NCBI GenBank assembly: GCA_016284045.1
Contig: JAEEOB010000056.1
Span: 1 to 53,517 of the forward strand
Direction of reading: 5' to 3'
DNA length: 53,517 bases
From: Bacteroidaceae bacterium
GTDB taxonomy: Bacteria; Bacteroidota; Bacteroidia; Bacteroidales; Bacteroidaceae
The position numbers and the translations under genes are program-made. Positions 47,458 through 53,517 of this stretch are shown here, piece after piece; the first letter of the stretch is position 1, and each line of letters begins with the position of its first letter. A model generated the notes under the pieces. That model worked only from the letters and a program-made list of their open reading frames with translations, was not told the DNA's origin and did not search any database.

Positions 47458-49617
47458 ATGAAAACTTATCAGTCGAAAGAGATTAAAAACATTGCATTGC
47501 TTGGCAATGACGGTGCGGGCAAGACCACTTTGACCGAGTCCTTGCTCTTCGAGTCTGGCCAGATCCAGCGTAAAGGTCGTATCTCACAGAAAAATACCGT
47601 AAGCGACTACTTCCCAGTGGAGCATGAATACGGTTATTCTGTGTTCTCAACAGTATTCCATGTTGAACATAATGGTAAGAAATTGAACATCATAGACTGC
47701 CCGGGAAGTGATGACTTCTGCGGCGCGGCATTAACAGCCATGACTGTGACCGACACCGCCATCTTGCTCATCAACGGACAGTATGGACCTGAGGTTGGCA
47801 CACAGAATCATTTCCGCTATACCGCCCAGTTGGGCAAACCAGTGATTTTCCTGGTTAATCAGCTAGATGCTGAGAAATGCGACTTCAACCAGTGTGTTGA
47901 GCGTTTGCGTGAGCTTTATGGTCCAAGCGTCACTCAAATCCAATACCCATTGAACGAAGGTCCGAACTTCAACTCTATGATAGACATTCTTCTGATGAAG
48001 AAGCTGTCTTGGAAGCCCGAAGGCGGTGCTCCTATCATTGAGGACATCCCCGCTTCTGAGCTTGACAAAGCCACCGAGCTTCATGATGCATTGACAGAGG
48101 CAGCAGCCGAGAACGACGAAGCGTTGATGGAGAAATACTTCGAGGAGGGCACATTGAGCATCGACGAGATTCGTGAAGGCATCCGCAAGGGTTTGGCAAG
48201 CCGTGGTATGTATCCGGTGTTCTGTGTGTGCGCAGCCAAGAACATGGGTGTTCACCGCCTGATGGAATTTCTGGGTAACGTTGTACCTTTCGTTGACGAG
48301 ATGCCTGCAGCAGTGACCCGTAGCGGTGAGGAGGTAGCTCCAGACAGCAACGGTCCTACAGCCCTTTATTTCTTCAAGACCGCTAACGAGCCCCATATCG
48401 GCGGTGTTCAGTATTTCAAGGTGATGAGCGGAAAGGTTCATGTAGGCGACGACCTTCTAAATGTTGACCGCGGTTCTAAGGAGCGCATCGCCCAGCTGTT
48501 CGTATGTTCCGGTGCTAACCGTACGAATGTTGACGAGTTAGTAGCCGGCGATATCGGCTGCTCTGTAAAGCTGAAAGACGTAAAGACCGGCAACACGCTT
48601 GTAGGAAAAGATTGCGACTACGCTTTCGATCTTGTGAAATATCCTGCTCCCCGCTATATCCGCTCTGTGAAAGCTGCAAACGAAAGCGAGAGCGAGAAGA
48701 TGATGAGCGCCATCCAGAAGATGGCACAGGAAGACCCGACATGGGTACTTGAGCAGAGCAAAGAGCTCCGTCAGACCCTGATTAAAGGCCAGGGCGAATT
48801 CCACCTCCGCACCCTGAAATGGCGTCTGGAGAACAACGAGAAAATCAACATCGTCTATGACGAGCAGAAGATACCTTACCGTGAGACCATCACAAAAGCA
48901 GCCCGCGCAGACTATCGTCACAAGAAGCAATCGGGCGGTGCCGGTCAGTTCGGTGAGGTTCACCTGATTGTTGAGCCTTACAACGAAGGCGATCCGGATC
49001 CTGTAAGCTACAAGTTCGGTGGTCAGGAATTCAAAATCAACTGCAAGAGCAAGGAAGAAATTGACCTTGAGTGGGGCGGCAAGCTTGTATTCATCAACTC
49101 AGTGGTTGGTGGTGCCATCGACACCCGTTTCATGCCAGCCATCCTGAAAGGAATCATGGGCCGTATGGAGCAGGGTCCGTTGACCGGCAGCTATGCGCGC
49201 GATGTACGCGTTGTGGTATATGACGGTAAGATGCACCCTGTTGACTCCAACGAGCTTTCATTCATGCTCGCCGGCCGTAACGCGTTCAGCGATGCGTTCA
49301 AGCAGGCAGCTCCGAAGCTCCTTGAGCCTATTTATGACGTTGAGGTACTGGTACCGAGCGACAAGATGGGTGACGTGATGAGCGATATCCAGGGCCGTCG
49401 CGGTATGATCATGGGGTCTTCCAGTGAGAGCGGCTATGAGAAACTTCAGGCAAAAGTACCGTTGAAGGGTCTTGCAAACTACTCCACTTCCCTTTCTGCC
49501 ATCACCGGAGCACGCGGTTCGTTCTCGATGAAGTTCTCGAACTATGAGCTTGTTCCGACCGATGTTCAGAACCAGCTCATCAAGGAGTTCGAGGCTCAGA
49601 ACAAGGAGGAAGACTAA
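47458..49617 (+). CDS. EF-G paralogue (EF-G2-like) with degenerate GTPase motifs
   Basis: 719 aa, full EF-G length: G domain, domain II, and III-V (EF-G C-terminal SYARDVRVVVYDGKMHPVDS and the end ALPxx-type GRRGMIMGSSS). It would promote tRNA-mRNA translocation on the ribosome. The P-loop is kept (GNDGAGKTT, 16-24). The G3 motif is DCPGSDDF (80-87), with Ser84 where EF-G has the catalytic His of DTPGH. Switch I normally reads RGITI, here YGYSVFS, with no matching Thr. G4 is NQLD (134-137) instead of NKMD. These changes match the second EF-G of B. thetaiotaomicron, which is reported to lack GTPase activity and to be induced in carbon starvation. Monocistronic. Confidence 0.9.
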   Translation: MKTYQSKEIKNIALLGNDGAGKTTLTESLLFESGQIQRKGRISQKNTVSDYFPVEHEYGYSVFSTVFHVEHNGKKLNIIDCPGSDDFCGAALTAMTVTDTAILLINGQYGPEVGTQNHFRYTAQLGKPVIFLVNQLDAEKCDFNQCVERLRELYGPSVTQIQYPLNEGPNFNSMIDILLMKKLSWKPEGGAPIIEDIPASELDKATELHDALTEAAAENDEALMEKYFEEGTLSIDEIREGIRKGLASRGMYPVFCVCAAKNMGVHRLMEFLGNVVPFVDEMPAAVTRSGEEVAPDSNGPTALYFFKTANEPHIGGVQYFKVMSGKVHVGDDLLNVDRGSKERIAQLFVCSGANRTNVDELVAGDIGCSVKLKDVKTGNTLVGKDCDYAFDLVKYPAPRYIRSVKAANESESEKMMSAIQKMAQEDPTWVLEQSKELRQTLIKGQGEFHLRTLKWRLENNEKINIVYDEQKIPYRETITKAARADYRHKKQSGGAGQFGEVHLIVEPYNEGDPDPVSYKFGGQEFKINCKSKEEIDLEWGGKLVFINSVVGGAIDTRFMPAILKGIMGRMEQGPLTGSYARDVRVVVYDGKMHPVDSNELSFMLAGRNAFSDAFKQAAPKLLEPIYDVEVLVPSDKMGDVMSDIQGRRGMIMGSSSESGYEKLQAKVPLKGLANYSTSLSAITGARGSFSMKFSNYELVPTDVQNQLIKEFEAQNKEED

Positions 49618-49656
49618 TTTTAAATTTAGAATTAAGAATGATGAATTATTTCAAAA

Positions 49657-49698
49657 TGAATAGTGAAAAGTTAAAAGAGAATAGTGTATTTACTTTTT
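49657..49698. repeat. Dispersed intergenic repeat, copy 4
   Basis: tgaatagtgaaaagttaaaa, then gaatagtgtatttactttt; follows aattatttcaaaa as copy 2 does. Confidence 0.6.
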
Positions 49699-49870
49699 AG
49701 ATGAGTGAAAAATTCAAAAAGAAGTTAAACTGATAATAAAAAATGACGAATCCGATTTTGGACTATTCATTTTGTATCATCTTCTGAATTTGATTACAAT
49801 ATGAAAACAGCAATCAGATGAAAAGAAGGGTTATCACTCTTGATTCTTAATTACTAAAATAATAATTAAA

Positions 49871-49905
49871 AAATCAGCAAATGTTAAATTTGCTGATTTT
49901 TTTTA
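49871..49905 (+). terminator. Intrinsic terminator of the EF-G paralogue
   Basis: AAATCAGCAAA (49871-49881) / TTTGCTGATTT (49889-49899), 7-nt loop, then a T-run. Confidence 0.85.
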
Positions 49906-50027
49906 TATTTTTAAGTAAAAAAGTTATCAAACATTATAATAATAGAAAAGTTTTACGTTATTTTGCTAAGTAAAGGATTAACAAGACAAATTCATTTACT
50001 ATTTACTATTTTATGATTTATTTCATG

Positions 50028-50089
50028 AACTTTGTCACGACTCGGCATAGCTCGAACAAGTTCGGCTCTGCGCTCGCTGCTCCAAAGTT
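50028..50089. repeat. Palindromic, GC-rich intergenic element
   Basis: Outer arms AACTTTG (50028-50034) and CAAAGTT (50083-50089) enclose a GC-rich core with an inner hairpin CGAAC-AA-GTTCG (50053-50064; one pair shared). In an AT-rich 578-bp gap, the core stands out in composition and looks like a REP-type or small mobile repeat. Only one copy is present in this window. Confidence 0.5.
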
Positions 50090-50195
50090 TTCCGATTTAT
50101 TTGGGCATTTAGTCATTTGATTATATAAGAAGACGAGAAAATTGATTCATAAAGAAAGTCATACAAAGCAAATAAAAACGTTAAATTGAATCAAC

Positions 50196-51695
50196 ATGAA
50201 AAAGCGTACAATCATCATATTGGCAATCGTGATGGGCATCTCGTTCATCAGTCTGCTTGTGATGCAGGTGGGCTATGTTGAGGAAATCGTGACGACCCGC
50301 CGTGTGCATTTCGAGGAGAGTGTTGAGCGTGCGCTAAACAGCGTGAGCCACAACATGGAGCTGATTGAGACCGCCCAATACATGGAAGACAAATTTAGCG
50401 GTATGACCACAGTGGCCGACTCTGTGCTTGAGCAGAACGACTCCATCCTGCAGTCCACCAGCAAGAATATCCATATAGACAGCTACAGCAACCCCTCTTC
50501 TCCTTCATCAGGACTGAACAAGACATTGATTACTCGTCGTTCGAACCGTGCCTTGTCCGCCGACTCCGCCCTTCTGAAGCGGTATGTCTATAATCAAAAC
50601 CTGATGGACTCCCTGATATTACTGATGCTCTACTCCGCCAACGACCGTCCACTTCAAGACAGGATTGACTTCAACCGTCTGGATCAAAACATCAAGTATG
50701 AGCTGGCAAATCACGCCATAGAGCTGGACTATCATTTCGCAGTCTATAACAGTAATGGCAAACTGATATATAAGTGTTCTGACTTCTCGGAGGATGACGG
50801 ATCAGTGAAATTCTCTCAGAGCCTGTTTAAATATGATCCCGTAGATCAGCAAGGTGTGCTGACCGTTGTGTTTCCCGACGCCCGCCGCTACGTGTTTCGT
50901 TCGTTGGGGTTCATGCTGCCATCGATTGTGTTCACGCTGATTCTGCTACTGACCTTCATCATCACGATGATTCTAGTGTTCCGCCAAAAAAAGCTGTCGG
51001 AGGTGAAGAACGACTTCATCAACAACATGACGCATGAGTTCAAAACGCCGATATCATCGATATCCCTTGCAGCCCAGATGCTTGGCGACGAGGAGGTTCC
51101 TAAAACACCGAAGATGATGTCACGTCTGGTTGAGACCATTAACACCGAAACGAAACGTCTGCGGTTCCAGGTGGAGAAAGTGCTTCAGCTGTCGATGTAC
51201 GAGAACCAGAAAGCCAACCTGAACATGGTGGAATTGAACGTGAACGAGCTGATTATCGGCATCATCAAGACATTCACGCTGAAAGTAGAGAAGAACGGCG
51301 GAAAAATCGTGTCGCACCTGAAAGCGAAAGACTCTGTTATTCTGGCTGACGAGATGCATATTACGAACGTGATATTCAATCTGATGGACAATGCGGTGAA
51401 ATATAAGCGTGAGGACAGCCAACTTGAACTGACGGTATCGACAAAGAACGACTCGAAATATCTGTATATTTCCATCCGCGACAATGGCATCGGCATAAAG
51501 AAAGAAAACCTGAAAAAGATATTCGAGAAATTCTACCGCGTATCGACAGGCAACCGCCACGACATAAAAGGCTTCGGTCTGGGTCTGGCATACGTGAAGA
51601 AAATCGTGACCGACCATAAAGGCAGTGTCAGCGCTGACAGCGACTATGGTATCGGAACCACATTCACCATCAAGCTGCCGCTGCTGTACAGCTAA
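50196..51695 (+). CDS. rprX: Sensor histidine kinase (RprX-like)
   Basis: 499 aa. TM helices at ~5-25 (IIILAIVMGISFISLLVMQV) and ~235-262 (LGFMLPSIVFTLILLLTFII) flank a periplasmic sensor domain. The cytoplasmic kinase has the H-box NNMTHEFKTPISSISLAAQM with phospho-His280, N-box NLMDNAVKYKRED, G1 RDNGIGIKKENLKKIFEKFY and G2 KGFGLGLAYVKKIV. It autophosphorylates and passes phosphate to the regulator 54 bp downstream. Length, orientation and pairing match RprX/RprY of Bacteroides. The signal it senses is not known from sequence. Confidence 0.88.
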   Translation: MKKRTIIILAIVMGISFISLLVMQVGYVEEIVTTRRVHFEESVERALNSVSHNMELIETAQYMEDKFSGMTTVADSVLEQNDSILQSTSKNIHIDSYSNPSSPSSGLNKTLITRRSNRALSADSALLKRYVYNQNLMDSLILLMLYSANDRPLQDRIDFNRLDQNIKYELANHAIELDYHFAVYNSNGKLIYKCSDFSEDDGSVKFSQSLFKYDPVDQQGVLTVVFPDARRYVFRSLGFMLPSIVFTLILLLTFIITMILVFRQKKLSEVKNDFINNMTHEFKTPISSISLAAQMLGDEEVPKTPKMMSRLVETINTETKRLRFQVEKVLQLSMYENQKANLNMVELNVNELIIGIIKTFTLKVEKNGGKIVSHLKAKDSVILADEMHITNVIFNLMDNAVKYKREDSQLELTVSTKNDSKYLYISIRDNGIGIKKENLKKIFEKFYRVSTGNRHDIKGFGLGLAYVKKIVTDHKGSVSADSDYGIGTTFTIKLPLLYS

Positions 51696-51749
51696 AACAA
51701 TCTAAAATTAATTACAATTTAAAATTAAAGCCAATCATAAACTATTAAA

Positions 51750-52472
51750 ATGAATAAAACTATGGAAGAAAAATTTGAAGATGTGAAAATCCTCTTATGC
51801 GAGGATGACGAGAATCTTGGTATGCTTCTTCGTGAATATTTGGAGGCAAAAGGTTTTCAGGCAGATTTGTGTGTTGACGGCGAGGAGGGTTATACAGCGT
51901 TCTGTTCGAACAAATACGATCTTTGCATCCTTGACGTGATGATGCCCAAGATGGACGGCTTCACGTTGGCGGGCAAGATACGTGAGCTGAATGCGGAGGT
52001 TCCATTCATTTTCCTGACCGCAAAGACTATTATCGACGACATACGCACCGGTTATGAGATTGGTGCTGACGACTACATCACCAAGCCATTCCGTATGGAC
52101 GTTGTCGTGATGCGCATAGAGGCGATTCTTAGGCGTGTCCGCGGTAAACAGAATAAGAACGAAACGGTGAGGAGCATCGGCCGCTTCACGTTCGACACGC
52201 AGAAGCAGATGCTGACCATTGACGGCGAGGAGAAGAAGCTGACGACAAAAGAGGCTGAACTGCTGACCCTTCTGAGCAATAAAGTGAACGAGCTGCTTCC
52301 TCGCGAGTATGCCTTGAAAGCCATCTGGATTGACGACAACTATTTCAACGCCCGTTCGATGGATGTGTATATCACGAAGCTCCGCAAGCTGCTGAGCCAG
52401 GATCCGGATGTCCAGATTCTGAATGTTCACGGCAAAGGCTATAAGCTCGTGATTTCAGGCGAGGAAAATTAG
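51750..52472 (+). CDS. rprY: OmpR-family response regulator (RprY-like)
   Basis: 240 aa. Receiver domain: KILLCEDDENLG acidic pocket, phospho-Asp62 in CILDVMMPKMDG, FLTAK (Thr/Lys switch). Winged-helix C-terminus with TKEAELLTLLSNKVNELLPR and SMDVYITKLRKLLSQDP. Two in-frame ATGs, at 51750 and 51762; either is possible. Cotranscribed with rprX. Its regulon is not visible here. Confidence 0.9.
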   Translation: MNKTMEEKFEDVKILLCEDDENLGMLLREYLEAKGFQADLCVDGEEGYTAFCSNKYDLCILDVMMPKMDGFTLAGKIRELNAEVPFIFLTAKTIIDDIRTGYEIGADDYITKPFRMDVVVMRIEAILRRVRGKQNKNETVRSIGRFTFDTQKQMLTIDGEEKKLTTKEAELLTLLSNKVNELLPREYALKAIWIDDNYFNARSMDVYITKLRKLLSQDPDVQILNVHGKGYKLVISGEEN

Positions 52473-52495
52473 AAGAATTGTTAAGACATAAAATG

Positions 52496-52530
52496 GGGAC
52501 AGGTTCAACATGGAATCTGTCCCTTTCTTT
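52496..52530 (+). terminator. Intrinsic terminator of rprX-rprY
   Basis: GGGACAGGTTC (52496-52506) / GAATCTGTCCC (52513-52523), with one G-U pair, then tttcttta. Confidence 0.85.
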
Positions 52531-52619
52531 ATACATGTGCAAAATGAGTCACACACAGACAAGGCAGCCGTTTAACACATTTCAACAAAACAGGAGAGGT
52601 AATTTGTGTTTTTTTTATT

Positions 52620-52627
52620 TATATTTG
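52620..52627 (+). promoter_or_regulatory. -7 promoter element of the BspA-like gene
   Basis: tatatttg is an exact TAnnTTTG match 79 nt before the ATG at 52707. Confidence 0.6.
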
Positions 52628-52706
52628 CAGAATAAGAACCGCCTTACCATTAACGAAGAAAGATATCGAAAAACAATTCTATGTATCACTTAATACATTT
52701 TAAAAC

Positions 52707-53517
52707 ATGAAAAAACTATTACTATCATTATTTATGCTGATGCCGCTTATGGCGTCGGCAGAAGAATACAGCGGTACTACAGGTTACTGCACATGGCATT
52801 TGGATACAGAAACAGGCATATTGAAAATATCAGGCGAGAGCCGAATGTATAATTATAGTTTTACAAACAACGCTCCCTGGCATCAGTATCTTGAAAATAT
52901 TCGTACCGTTGAAATAACAGATGGTGTCACCACAATAGGAACATATTCATTTTACGAGTGTTCCAGCCTGACTTCCATAACCATGCCAAACAGTGTCAAA
53001 TCTATTGGGAAACGGGCATTTTTAGGGTATTCCCAACTTTCATCCATAAACATTCCGAATAGTATTACAACAATTGAACCTGCAACTTTTGCACAATGTT
53101 CCAGCCTGACATCCATATCCATTCCAAACAGCGTTACTTCAATTAAAAGTGATCCCAGTGGCTCAAATATCAGAACGGGAACAGCTGGAGCATTTCATGG
53201 TTGTACAAATCTGACATCCATAACCATACCCAACAGTGTAAAAGAAATTGGAGCTTATTCATTTTGTGATTGTCCCAACCTGAAAAAAATAATTGTTGAT
53301 GACCTAACTGCCTGGTGTAATATTAACTTCGAAAAAATCCGTGATGAAATAGGAAATCCTCTTGGCTATGCTCATCATTTATATTTATCGAATGATGAGA
53401 ATACTGAGATTACCAATTTAGTCATCCCAAGCAGTGTTTCATCAATAAGTAGTTATGCGTTTTATGGTTGTACAGGACTTACCTCCGTCACCATCGAGAA
53501 AAGAGACACACCACTTA
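52707..53517 (+). CDS. BspA-like leucine-rich repeat surface protein (5' part, runs off the window)
   Basis: 270 codons are visible with no stop before the right edge. Signal peptide MKKLLLSLFMLMPLMASAEE. A short leading domain (TWHLDTETGILKISGESRMY) is followed by repeated ~23-aa LRR_5 units, CSSLTSITMPNSVKSIGKRA being typical, interrupted by a ~45-aa non-repeat loop (DDLTAWCNINFEKI...). At least six units are seen. BspA-type proteins bind host proteins or cell surfaces, and this one is exported. Whether it ends in a sorting tail cannot be seen. Confidence 0.9.
   Translation, partial: MKKLLLSLFMLMPLMASAEEYSGTTGYCTWHLDTETGILKISGESRMYNYSFTNNAPWHQYLENIRTVEITDGVTTIGTYSFYECSSLTSITMPNSVKSIGKRAFLGYSQLSSINIPNSITTIEPATFAQCSSLTSISIPNSVTSIKSDPSGSNIRTGTAGAFHGCTNLTSITIPNSVKEIGAYSFCDCPNLKKIIVDDLTAWCNINFEKIRDEIGNPLGYAHHLYLSNDENTEITNLVIPSSVSSISSYAFYGCTGLTSVTIEKRDTPL

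Larger units (their letters stand above)
49618..50195. other. Long intergenic region: terminator, dispersed repeat, structured element
   Basis: 578 bp without a gene. It contains a dispersed repeat copy (49657-49698), the EF-G terminator, and a GC-rich palindromic element (50028-50089). No -7 box is clear before rprX; ttattttg at 49968-49975 is one mismatch off. Confidence 0.6.

Overview
The window is Bacteroidota, most likely Prevotellaceae (Prevotella/Segatella-like). The signs are a complete starch-utilisation (sus) locus in the Bacteroides gene order, BspA-type leucine-rich repeat proteins, an RprX/RprY-like two-component pair, SusC/SusD outer-membrane pairs with acidic residues after the lipid cysteine, many Bacteroidota -7 boxes (TAnnTTTG) and almost no Shine-Dalgarno sites. 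No tRNA, rRNA, phage, IS element or CRISPR array was seen.

Layout. 0.36-3.4 kb: outer-membrane beta-barrel receptor with a Gly/Arg-rich tail. 3.5-6.4 kb (minus): three family-2 glycosyltransferases, with a 64-bp tandem repeat between two of them. 6.5-9.2 kb: alaS. 9.6-12.1 kb (minus): LRR protein and RecD-like helicase. 12.2-14.4 kb: membrane-anchored protein, DUF3822-like protein and rsmD. 14.7-17.1 kb (minus): secreted S9 peptidase. 17.5-23.6 kb (plus): sodium:solute symporter, DivIC/FtsB-like protein, small membrane protein, purB and an RGG-repeat pseudouridine synthase. 23.8-25.2 kb: asnS. 25.3-40.5 kb (minus): the sus locus read as susA-susB-susC-susD-susE-susF-amylase-MFS, with a divergent SusR-like regulator at 40.7-42.35 kb. 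42.8-47.1 kb: a large secreted binding-module protein ending in a dockerin-like domain, then a small cohesin-like secreted protein. 47.5-49.6 kb: an EF-G paralogue with degenerate GTPase motifs. 50.2-52.5 kb: rprX/rprY-like pair. 52.7 kb to the right edge: partial BspA-like protein.

How the genes fit together. SusC/D/E/F would bind and import starch fragments, SusA (GH13) and SusB (GH97) would cut them in the periplasm, the MFS carrier would take sugar across the inner membrane, and SusR would sense oligosaccharide and switch the locus on. The alpha-amylase at the susG position is not a lipoprotein like classical SusG. It is a secreted enzyme with a starch-binding-like module and a C-terminal dockerin-like domain. 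A second dockerin-like protein made of four predicted binding modules and a small cohesin-like protein lie beside susR. Together they suggest a possible cohesin-dockerin starch complex (amylosome-like) attached to a sus locus. This is the main hypothesis of the report. It rests on motif reading and needs structure prediction and binding tests.

Other points of note are the EF-G paralogue lacking the catalytic His and switch-I signature, several distinct AT-rich tandem repeats in intergenic DNA (one running into the symporter gene and encoding its Lys-rich tail), and low-complexity RGG/GGR segments in two unrelated proteins.
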